64,000 nt of DNA from Pseudisothecium myosuroides (taxonomy: Eukaryota; Streptophyta; Bryopsida; Hypnales; Lembophyllaceae), in assembly GCA_951799445.1 (NCBI GenBank), contig OX637296.1, positions 6,820,001 through 6,884,000 of the forward strand, given 5' to 3'. Below are positions 23,644 to 34,365 of this stretch, piece after piece. Each line of letters begins with the position of its first letter. The first letter of the stretch is position 1. The position numbers were made by a program, and so were the translations under genes. The notes under the pieces are model-generated. The model made no database searches. It was given only the letters and a program-made list of their open reading frames with translations, and had not been told where the DNA came from.

Positions 23644-24398
23644 AATATGAGCACTACTAAAGAAGGAAGGTGGGGTAGATTGTCTTTGAAGAAAACCATT
23701 GGAAGAAGCCATTGAATATGTATCATTTTGTGAACCTATCATTTTATGAACCCACCATTATGTATTTTTATTGTATTAATTTCAACATGTCTTATCCTAA
23801 ATTTAGGGATGTCTCTAGTGTCAATTGTTGGTACTTTCCCGAGAAGAACTTGAAAAAGGAATAGAGATATTCATTAAGTGGATGAATAGATATCTCTAAT
23901 ATCTCTTTATTTTTGGGCCAAAGTTCTCTACTTCTACTGCAACAAGCCTTCTCTACAATTTGCTAAGAAATCCATATCTTTCCAATCACTTTTGACTTAA
24001 TTGCAATAAGTGACAATTATAGGTGCATGTACCTTCCGATAAGCCGCTCCATAGACCGCTAAGTAGACTCGTGCCTGAAGCTCAGGAGATTCCAAAGGGT
24101 CTATATTCTTTATTATCTCTACTGTGAATTATGTCAAAACACTCCTAAAAATTTGAACTTCCATTCTGTATAAAGTTTCTATCCGTTGTAAGCGAACTAA
24201 GATATAAGTAAGATATAAGAAAAATAATCACATCAACGAGGATCATGTGCATAGAGTCAAATCTCTCATTGGGAGCTCTCATTCAGGTGCTAAAAACCAC
24301 GTGCTAGGAGGAGCTAATCAACAAACAAAAAAGGGGGCTAATGTACTAGTTTTTAAAGCCCCTGTCTAAATTAAGCCTGACTAAATATCCTCGTGACA
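23644..24398. other. intergenic, 3' flank of the PDI-like gene
   Basis: No coding sequence was found. This should hold the 3' UTR and terminator region of the minus-strand PDI-like gene; no clear poly(A) signal was singled out. Confidence 0.4.
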
Positions 24399-27300
24399 CT
24401 AATCCCGCTTGACGTCGCTCCTTGGTACTCTGGAAGGCCGACTTTCAGCCCATATGCCAGAGCTAGGACCCCTGTACTCTTCCCGATCCTCTTGAAAGGT
24501 ACTGTAGTCCAGACTCCTCAATAACATGACCAAAACGGCTACAACCAAGAATACATATGTGGCTGTAAGGGCTAAATTGTCAGTGGCTCGCTCAAACAGC
24601 GATGGAGCTCGCATTTTATGTCGCTTGAGAGTGTTTTCTTTATATCCTTGCAACAGCTTGGCCAGCTCTGACTCCATCGAGTTGCCAACAAATGCATCTG
24701 TGTTGTTGCTCTGTTTCATGTGCACATACAACAATTGGTTAGCGTCAATTCGTACACAACGGGTTTGTCTGCTACAAACTTCATGTCATACAAGATCGCA
24801 ACCAACCCTACTAGAGAGCTGCATACATAACCCCACCTATTTTAGTGTCATCCATGAATTAATGTAACACCAAAGTCGTGTGATATGAAGTAAATGATTG
24901 AGTCTGTTAAATTTTGTTCGTTGAGAGCACCATCAATAAGCTTTTCAATGTTGTCACTCAGGCAACAAGTGGCCAACACTAGATCCAAAGCCCAATAAGT
25001 AGTGTTACCCATAATTGCACTAATTCATGGTGTTCTTAGTGTTCCATGGGACAACAAAATGGTACATCATACACTAAATAGAAAAATGAGGTAGAAATCA
25101 AATCTTGTGAGTCTTAGAAATCTTAGAGAATCTTAGAAATCCAACCAGGGAGTGCACTCGACTTGGCTAGAACAGGTCACTGGTGATCAATTCCAACCAA
25201 GTTGGGTGGACGATCAGGTTGGAATAGGACACGATTTTCACAAGTGCACTTAATTGGGCTATTCTGCAAATTGAATTTGAACGTTGCAGACTCACCATCA
25301 CAAAAGAGTCTTCATTCCAGACAAACACTCTGGGAAGCTTGGTATCTTTCCTGATGTAGAAAGGGCGCAAAAACTCGGGAAACTCAGGGGCAACCACGTA
25401 TGCGAACACGAACTTGCGATATGCAGGAGCAGCCATTTTCAGCTTCTTGATGAAGTGCTTGGCTTCGGGTGTGCTCTCAGACTCCAGAATAGCAACTACT
25501 GCTGGACGCCCGTCCTCTTGCACTGACCTCACAGTCTCCCCGGTCATGTGAGAAACAAGTGGAAGCAGATTTTGTTGCACAAACTCCTCGACATACTCCG
25601 CTGCCACAAACACCCATTTTAAGGATTAGAGAGAGATTCTGGACGCCAAGTAGTTCCTGTCGTTAGAAAAAAATGATGTGAATAGTATTGTCAAGCTGTA
25701 CATAAGAGAAAATTGATATGTAACAATAGAAGCATTGTTTAAGATAAAAACTATCACTCTTGAGAACGATAATGACATTATTGAGAAAGTAGCCGCGTGA
25801 AGAGTGGTTGACAAGAATCGTGGCACTCTCGAGAGGAATGAAAACACTATTCATAAAACAGTGGGAACGCCTTGTCGGGGGACGTTTCAAGCACATATTT
25901 CCTCTAGTGGATCAGCCCGGCATCTTTTCCCAAACAAAGCAAATTGCACAACTTTCCCCAAAGTGACTTCACAAGAAACGAAAACCAGCTTCCCTACTGA
26001 GAAGTTCCCCTCGAAGTGCTTAACCCCTAAAGGACCGAGATCTCATAGTTTCAAAACGACCAACTCGGTTGAGAAAATTGTTATTCAGATGGGACCAAAT
26101 TCATAATGTGAGAAGCAGTCAAAAACATTGCATGTGTTAATAAAAAAAATTGAAGAATAAGCAAAAGAAAGTCCCCACATAAACCACTCAATAGTGCTTA
26201 AAAAGTCACGAAGCTCATTTCGGATTAGCCGAAACCAACCTTCAAAAGGACCGTAAAACGTTGATCTCTCGCCATACTCGCCACGCATCACCACAATGGC
26301 AGGGCCCTTGTCAAAATCGAAGGCCTCCATGACACTGTCAGAGAACATTTCCATCACAGCAAACCATGCCTTGGTTCGGTACTTCTTCGCAAGCTCTTCC
26401 AGGTCAATGACTTTGAGGCCGAACCCCACGAAGACGGGAATCTCAGGTCCAATGGATTTCAGAAACATTCGTAGGTCGGCTTCAGTGTCCAACTGGTGGA
26501 TGGAAGGAGCCGACAAGCGTCTCAAGTAAGATACTATGCCATCCGCTTTTCGAGGCCCCGTGTAATCTGTAGGGAATCCATTGATGAAAAACTTCAGGGT
26601 CGGAAAGGCACTGGCAAACCAGAAGAATGAGTCAAAACAATGGCAGCTGAAAACTGGCTCCCATGCAATTCCATTGAGACCCTGGACAGAAAATTCCATT
26701 TTCATTTGACCCCAAAGACTCTTGGTTCCATGAGGTAACTAAACGAAGGTAACATTATCTGCAACACTTGAGCATTGAGCATAGTTACTGCTATCATAAA
26801 GGAAAATATGTTTTGTACATTCTTGTTCGCAAATCCGAGTGAATTCCAAGCTAGTCCAAGCTAGTCCCCTCGTGCACGGTAAAAATGAAGTCCATCGAGC
26901 AATCATACAACTCTTCAGTGCAGAACATGAACAAATATCGCACTCGTCTAGGGTCAGACATTGCTATTTAGTATCTATAGCTAAAGAGGAACATTTCTGA
27001 ACGTTCCTACAATTGAAGTTCAATTACTCCATGAAAATTTCTAGTAACTTCATAATTCTAACTTTTTGATTCTAGTCCTATTGGTCCTTGAGAGAAGGGG
27101 GTACTTTCACGAGCATGGACACAGAAGCTGGTGTTAGTGGAGCATATATGGGATAGAAACTTGAAGTCCTGAAAATATGGTCACGAAAAGATACCTTATT
27201 TCATACTGTGAGGCAACTCTTGAGTGTTTTTCAGCATCAATTTTAGCCAAAACAATTGGTCTCGAATCCTTAGCGAGCACAGGAGCAGCGAGGTCCAGCT

Positions 27301-28257
27301 GCAAAGGAGTACATGAAAAGAGAGCCCATCAGAAAACCAATTATGCATGTGGCGGGGTAGAAATTTCTCGTGTAGCATATGAATCCACGCTCCCCTTCAT
27401 ATAGGTCAAAAGGGGAGATTAAGTAGATTGCAACAAACGTTTTGAATTTCAAACTTCTCTCCTATACCCTTGCATTTTATCCCTATTCTGGAGGGTTACG
27501 TAGCAAATAATGAGTGCATTCTCAATTCGAATTTTATGGTCTTCCATTCTTCGTCTCAATACGAGATAAATTGGATTCCAACAAGATTGTTGAAATTGCA
27601 CATGAGGAGGCCACATCTCCCATTCATCATGATGGGGGAATCCAATGAGATCATTGAAATTGATTGTAACAACCTTTAATAAAACTTACAGTTCTCCTCA
27701 AAGCAATCTAGAGTCTCTAACAATCAAAATTCAAAAGAAAACCCCCTTCTATTTGTGATTCGAAAGCATACATATTTGCGGAGAGCTTCCTAGCTCACGT
27801 TCCTGTGATTCCAATTCTAAGCAAATCCACAAAGCTATGAAATACGTTTAACACAGACGTATGTATAATAACAATATGAGAATCGTATTCCGGAATCTAT
27901 GAGGCTAAAAAATTGAGGAAAATAGAATTCCGTTGTGCCTAATTTGGTAACAAACTTGCAAATCACAAGGTCCAAGCGCAATAGCATAAGCAGACATTAG
28001 CCTACCTGAGGCGAGAGACGCTTGCAGTGGCCACACCAGGGCGCATAAAAGTCCACCAAGATGTGATCATGCTTGGCAATTGCCGCATCGAAGCTCTCAT
28101 CCGTGAGCTCCACAACGCGCCCATAGAAACTGCTCGCGGGCACTGTTTCTCCAACTACAACAGTCTCCTCTTCCACAAGCTCTTGCGCACAAAGGCCAGC
28201 AAAATACAGGAAAAACAAACACACACAGAAATACAAGCCCCTCGACAACACCGCCAT
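24399..28257 (-). CDS. PDI-like thioredoxin membrane protein, PDIL5-2 type (complete, 5 exons)
   Basis: This is a protein-disulfide-isomerase-like oxidoreductase of the secretory pathway. Exons are 28257-28006, 27298-27195, 26610-26240, 25600-25296 and 24710-24399; phases agree and give 447 residues, against about 440 in Arabidopsis PDIL5-2. A signal peptide spans residues 1-24. A thioredoxin domain follows, with active site WCGHC (catalytic Cys75 and Cys78) and the cis-proline turn AFPT at 120-123. Further blocks GPRKAD, KAWFAV, FDFDKGPA and FYGPFE align with that family. A transmembrane helix lies at about 390-408, followed by a short Arg/Asp-rich tail without KDEL. The start is the first in-frame ATG after an upstream stop. 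It is head-to-head with a coiled-coil gene, probably sharing a promoter. A partly duplicated, broken copy follows at 29.4-33.2 kb. Confidence 0.9.
26020..26040 (+). repeat. orphan end of a TTAA element in intron 3
   Basis: TTAACCCCTAAAGGACC stands alone here, with no matching right end nearby. The same remnant sits at the equivalent place in the duplicated copy (about 30928-30944), so it was there before the duplication. Confidence 0.6.
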
Positions 28258-28949
28258 AGCTAACAACGCCTCAGTCGGCCTGAAACTAATTCAGGTCTAC
28301 ACAACTATACATAAGCTTACAGAGGTCAAGCGCTCCAAATTATTCCACTAATTACAGAAGAGATTACGGAAGAGAATCCTAAAGCGTGAAAAAAACGATA
28401 GAACGGTAGAAAATCAATTAACCACTGGTACTCAATAAGAAAATCGGAATCGGAGCTCCGCCATAGCTTCGCAGAGTCTGCAGCGACACAAAATGGACAC
28501 ACGGAGCATCAAGTCGTAGAACATGATGAGAACCAGAAATCAGATGAAAACTGTGAAAAAATATGGATGAAAAGTGAATGATTTTCATCCTGTCCGCTCA
28601 ACCGCAGGCCACGACGGTTTCGGTTGAAACTTGTCTCCCTCTCAAACAAAGGTTCGTACCGCCCAAAATAGAACAAACTGGTCCGTTTTCAAACTTTCAG
28701 AACCGTCATTCAACGTCTCTATTCTGTTCTTCAATCCCCTAAATCCCCTCTAGATGCACAGGATTCTCTTACCAAGTGTCAAGGATTGTTGCCGAGGGAA
28801 GTGGTAACATTCTTGCAGAGTTGAAGCGGTTTGAAATTCTCGAAGACCTCGGGGCCTGGAGTCTGAGAGCGACATTGGCGTTTGTTTTCAAGTGTGTGAC
28901 CTGCCGAGGTGTTTTCACGTTGCTTATTGCGGGTGTATTCTTTCTGTGT
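28258..28949. promoter_or_regulatory. putative bidirectional promoter, unit A
   Basis: These 690 bp separate the start codons of the divergent PDI-like gene and coiled-coil first exon. The segment 28440-28720 is GC-richer and strongly conserved with 33400-33700 in unit B. The conserved block around 'ttcatcctgtccgctcaacc' and 'cgacggtttcggttgaaact' marks a likely core element. Transcription start sites cannot be seen. Confidence 0.55.
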
Positions 28950-29063
28950 ATGAGCGATGAGAGATTGCTTGGCAGTGTCGTGAACAATTTGAGCGCGGTG
29001 GAGACCAGTAACGGGGAATGTGAACCAGTGCTGCAGGAAGCTGCCGCGGGTGTGAGTGCGCAG
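28950..29063 (+). pseudogene. orphan first exon of the coiled-coil gene (unit A)
   Basis: This corresponds to exon 1 of the complete gene at 33975 and ends in the same donor (GCGCAG followed by GTACTT). The ATG used in unit B is GTG here. However, an upstream ATG at 28950 reads in frame through the same residues for 38 codons, whereas in unit B that upstream frame is closed by TAG. All later exons are missing because the duplication ended in intron 1. It could still act as an alternative first exon by splicing across unit B to 34697; this is speculative. Confidence 0.65.
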
Positions 29064-29417
29064 GTACTTTCAGTTTCTATTAGAGTTTTTCTTGTTTCTG
29101 AATTGGTAACTTTGAGCTTGAATAAGCCGGGAAATATGCGTTTCTGTTGGGGTTGAATCAGTCTCGTAGGAAATCTATAATTTAGTGGTGTCGTGGGAGG
29201 CCTTTTCTACTGGATTTCTTGACGGTGTTTTCGTGTTCTTAAGTGAGATTCAGATGCTGTTTTGCTGATTTCCCCTGCCTCTGCGAAAGGTTTCTTTACA
29301 GGAATGTAAGCGCAATCATTTTGAGCGACGTCATAAGAGGCCAGCCGCTGAAGCATTTCTGTCATCCGTCCTTTCGGTATAAGTGTTTGGATCGGAACAT
29401 TTGATCCAACAGGAAGA

Positions 29418-32400
29418 TCATTTGGGGACTAAGAAAGTAAAATAAAAGGCTACAAAACACAAAACACATATGATAAAAGCTACACTATAAGCGGCTCGCT
29501 CATCTGGCGAAGCTCGCATTTTATGTCGCTTGAGAGTGTTTTCTTTATATCCCTGCAACAGCTTGGCCAGCTCTGACTCCATCGAGTTGCCAACAAATGC
29601 ATCTGTGTTGTTGCTCTGTTTCATGTGCACATACAACAATTGGTTAGCGTCAATTCGTACACAACGGGTTTGTCTGCTACAAACTTCATGTCATACAAGA
29701 TCGCAACCAACCTACTAAGAGGCTGCATGCCTAACCCCACCTATTTTAGTGTCATCCATGATTTAATGGAACATTAAAATTGTGTAATATAAAGAAAATG
29801 AATTCTTTTGTTAAATTCTGTTCGTTGAGACCACCATCAATAAGCTTTTCAATGTTGTCATTCAAGCAATGAGTGCCCAACACTAGATCCAAAGCCCAAG
29901 AAGTGGTGTTACCCATAATTGCACTAATTCATGGAGTTCTTAGTGTTTCATGCGACAACAAAATGGTACATCATACACTAAATAGAAAATATGAAGTAGA
30001 AATCAAATCTTAAGAATCTTAGAGATCTTAGAGAATCTTAGAAATCCAACCACGGAGTCCACGCGACTTCGTTGGAACAGGTCACTGGTGATCAATTCCA
30101 ACCAAGTTGGATGGACGACCAGGTTGGAGCAGGACACAATTTTCACTTGTGCACTTAATTGGGCTACAATGAAAATTGAATTTGTACGTTGAAGACTCAC
30201 CATCACAAAAGACTCTTCATTCCAGACGAACACTGTGGGAAGCTTGGTATCTTTCTTGATGTAGAAAGGGCGAAAAAACTCGGGAAACTCAGGAACAACC
30301 ACGTATGCAAATACGAACTTGCTATATGCAAGAGCGGCCATTTTCAGCTTCTTGATGAAGTGCTTGGCTTCGGGTGTACTATCAGACTCCAAAATAGCAA
30401 CTACTGCTGGACGCCTGTCCTCCTGCACTGACCTTACAGTCTCCGCAGTCATATGAGAAACAAGTGGAAGCAGATTTTGTTGCACAAACTCCTCGACATA
30501 CTCCGCTGCCACAAACACCCATTTTAAGGATTAGAGAGAGATTCTGGACGCCAAGTAGTTCCTGTCGTTAGAAAAAGTTCATGTGAATAGTATTGTCAAG
30601 CTGTACATAAGACAAACTTGATATGTAACAATAGTAGCATTGTTCAAGTTAAAAACTATCACTCTTGAGAACGATAATGACATTATTGAGAAAGTAGCCA
30701 CGTGAAGAGTGGTTGAGAAGAATCGTGGCACTCTCGAGAGGAATGAAAACATTAGTCATAAAACAGTGGGAACGTCTCGTCGGGGGACGTTTCAAGCACA
30801 TCTTTCCTCTAATAAAAATCAGCCCGGCATCTTTCCCCAAACAAAGCAAATTGCACAGCTTTCCCAAAGGTGACTTCACAAGAAACGGATACCAGCTTCC
30901 CTACTGAGAAGTTCCCCTTGAAGCGCATAACCCCTAAAGGACCGAGATCTCATAGTTTTAAAACGACTAACTCGGTTGAGAAAATTGTTATTCAGATGGG
31001 ACCAAATTTATATTACGAGAAGCAGTAAAAAATATTGCATCTGCTGATCGGAAAAATTAAAGAATAGGCAAAAGAAAGTCCCCACATAAACCACTCAATA
31101 GTGCCTAAAAACTCACGAAACTCATTTCGGATTAGCCTAAACCAACCTTCAAAAGGACCGTAAAACGTTGATCTCTCGCCATATTCGCCACGCATCACCA
31201 CAATGGCAGGGCCCTTGTCAAAATCGAAGGCCTCCATGACACTGTCAGGGAACATTTCCATCACAGCGAACCATGCCTTGGTTCGGTACTTCTTCGCAAG
31301 CTCTTCCAGGTCAATGACTTTGAGACCGAACCCCACGAAGACGGGATCTCAGGTCCAATGGATTTCAGAAACATTCGCAGGTCGGCTTCAGTGTCCAACT
31401 GGTGGATGGAAGGAGCCGACAAGCGTCTCAAGTAAGATACTATGCCATCCGCTTTTCGAGGCCCCGCGTAATTTGTAGGGAACCCATTGATGAAAAACTT
31501 CAGGGTCGGAAAGGCACTGTCAGACAGAAGAATGAGTCAAAACAAGGGCATCTCAAAACTGACTCCCATGCAATTCCATTGCCGCTGATACTTGCAGAGA
31601 CCCTGGACAAAGAATTCCGTATTCATTTGACCCCAAAGACTCTTCGTTCCCTGAGGTCACTATAACTGCAACACTTGACCATTGAGCATAGTTACTGCTA
31701 TCATAAAGGTAAATATCTTTGTACATTCTTGTTTGCAAATTCGAGGGGATTCCAATGCACCAGAGAATGCATTGTTTGGAAACTATATGCAAAAGTTATG
31801 AGAGTTCAAACTTCAAAGTCTTTTGGGGACATGACCCGAAACCAACATATGTTCATATCTGCTTATCAAACGGTGGGGTACATTCTCCAAAGCAATATGC
31901 ATGATGATAGATATACTCTATGACGGAACATATCTTGGTAACGCTGCATCTTGATAAGTACTTTTTGATTCTAGTCCTATTTGTCCTTGAAATCAAGAGA
32001 AGGGAGTACTCTCACGAGCAAGAACACAGAAGCTGGTGTTAGTGGAGCATATATGGGATAGAAACTTGAAGTCCTGAAAATATGGTCACGAAAAGATACC
32101 TTATTTCATACTGTGAGGCAACTCTTGAGTGTTTTTCAGCATCAATTTTAGCCAAAACGATTGGTCTCGAATCCTTAGCGAGCACAGGAGCAGCGAGGTC
32201 CAGCTGCAGAGGAGTACATGAAAAGAGAGCCCATCAGAAAACTAACTATGCATGTGGCGGGGTACAAATTTCTCGTGTAGCATATGAATCCACGCTCCCC
32301 TTGATATAGGTCAAAAGGGGAGATTAAGTAGATTGCAACAAACTCTTTTGAATTTCAAACTTCTCTCCTATACCCTTGCATTTTATCCCTATTCTGGAGG

Positions 32401-33151
32401 GTTACATAGCAAATAAAGAGTGCATTCTCCATCCGAATTTTATGGTCTTCCATTCTTCGTCTCAATACTAAATGAATTAGATTCGAACAAGATTGTTGAA
32501 ATTGCACATTGGACTTGAGGAGGCCACATCTTATGATGAGGGAATCCAATGAGATCATTGAAATTAATTGTAGAACCTTTAATAAAACTTACAGTTCTCC
32601 TCAAAGCAATCTAGAGTCTCTAACAATCAAATTCAAGAGAAAACCTCCTTCTATTTGGGATTCGAAAGCATACATTGGCGATGCGAGCTTCCTAGCTCAC
32701 GTTCCTGTGATTCCAGTTCTAAGCAAATCCATAAAGCTATGAAATACGTTCAACACAGACGTATATATAATAACAATATGAGAATCGCATTCCAGAATCT
32801 ATGAGGCTAAAAAATTGAGGAAAATAGAATTCCGTTGTGCCTAATTTGGTAACAAACTTGCAAATCAAAAGGTCCAAGCGCAATAACATAAGCAGGCATT
32901 AGCCTACCTGAGGCGAGAGACGCTTGCAGTGGCCACACCAGGGCGAATTAAAAGTCCACCAAGATGTGATCATGCTTGGCAATTGCCGCATCGAAGCTCT
33001 CATCCGTGAGCTCCACGACGCGCCCGTAAAAACTGCTTGCGGGCACTGTTTCTCCGACTACAACAGTGTCCTCTAACACAAGATCTTGCGCACAAAGGCC
33101 AGCAAAGTACATGAAAACCAAACACACACAGAAATACAACGACACCGCCAT
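29418..33151 (-). pseudogene. broken copy of the PDI-like gene (unit B)
   Basis: The same five exons are recognisable: 33151-32908, 32203-32100, 31516-31147, 30505-30201 and 29615-29418. In exon 1 a 1-base insertion plus change creates TAA at 32948-32950, directly before the APWCGHC active-site codons, so no oxidoreductase can be made. Exon 1 also has an in-frame 9-bp loss near its start. Exon 3 has a 1-base deletion at about 31345, within the codons for PEIPVF. Exon 5 departs from the intact gene after codons ERA and ends in 22 unrelated residues, so the original transmembrane tail is gone. Splice sites are kept and the exon 4 frame is open with mostly conservative changes, suggesting recent loss. 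Confidence 0.9.
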
Positions 33152-34365
33152 AGCTAACAACACCCAGTCGATCTGCAACTCAGGTCAACACAACTGTACA
33201 GAAGCTTATAGAGGCCAAGCGCTCCAAAAGGAAAGCAAAAAAACTTAGAAGACCGAAATTCACAAGGGTTCAAGGAAACCGCCATCGCCAGAGAGAAGCT
33301 TGAGACCTGAACCTATAACCACGCCAGCTCATTAGAAATCTCAACAGGATCCTAAAGCGTCAACAAAGTGATAGAGGCATAGAGCGGTAGAACTCACAAA
33401 GCACTGGTACTCAACAAGAAAATCGGAAAATCGGAGCTCCGCCACAGCGTCGCCAAAGTCTGCAACGACTCAAAGGACAAGTGGAGCAACAAGTCGGAGA
33501 ACCAGAAATCAGCTGAAAACTGCGAAATAACATGGATGAAAAGGGAATGATTTTCATCCTGTCCGCTCAACCGCACTCAGGGCACGACGGTTTCGGTTGA
33601 AACTTGTCTCCCTCTCAAACAAAACTTCGTACCGCCCAAAATAGAACATCTGGCCCGTTTTCAAACCTTCAAAACCGTCATTCAACGTCTCTATTCTGTT
33701 TTTCAAACCCCTAATGCCCTCTTGATGCACAGGATTCTCTTACCAAGTTGCAAGGATTGTTGCAGAGGGAAGTGGTAACATTCTTGCAGAGTTCGAAGCG
33801 GTTTGGAATTCTCGAAGATTCCGGTGTCTGGCGACATTGGCGTTTGTTTTAATTTCATGTGTGATCTGCCGAGGTGTTTTGACGTTGCTTAATGCGGGTG
33901 TATTCTTTCTGTGTATGAGCGAGCGCTTGCGCTATGAGAGGTAGCTTGGCAGTGTCGTGAACAATTTGAGCGCGATGGAGACCAGTAACGGGGAATGTGA
34001 ACCAGTGCTGCAGGAAGCTGCCGCGGGTGTGAGTGCGCAGGTACTTTCAGTTTCTATTAGAGTTTTTCGTGTTTCTGCATTGGTAACTTTGAGCTTGAAT
34101 AAGCCGGGAAGTATGCATTTCTGTTAGGGTTGAATCAGTCTAATAGGAATCTGCAAATTAGTGGTGTCGTGGGAGGCCTTTCTACTGCATTTCTTTACGG
34201 TGTTTTCGTGTTCTTTAAGTGAGATTCAGATACTGTATTACCGATTTCCCCTGCCTCTGCGAAAGGTTTATTGACTGGATTGTGCGCGTATTTTGAGCGA
34301 CGTCATAAGAGGCCAGCTGCTGAAGCATTCCTGTCATCCGTCCTTTCGTTATAAGTGTCTGGCGC
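29500..34365. repeat. tandem segmental duplication, unit B
   Basis: This is the second copy of 24590-29385. The junction between the units (about 29385-29500) joins coiled-coil intron 1 to a truncated PDI-like exon 5. Intron differences include a MITE remnant kept in unit B at about 31735-31885 but largely deleted in unit A near 26850. Confidence 0.85.
33152..33974. promoter_or_regulatory. putative bidirectional promoter, unit B
   Basis: This 823-bp copy of the shared intergenic region keeps the conserved core at 33540-33620. It now serves the intact coiled-coil gene on the + strand and the broken PDI-like copy on the minus strand. It includes a short upstream frame (ATG at about 33913, stopped by TAG after nine codons) just ahead of the coiled-coil start. 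Confidence 0.5.

Larger units (their letters stand above)
24590..29385. repeat. tandem segmental duplication, unit A
   Basis: This unit is paralogous to 29500-34365 in direct orientation, at roughly 90% identity by eye. The left limit lies in exon 5 of the PDI-like gene just before the transmembrane codons, and the right limit in intron 1 of the coiled-coil gene. Both units contain the complete intergenic promoter. Confidence 0.85.
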
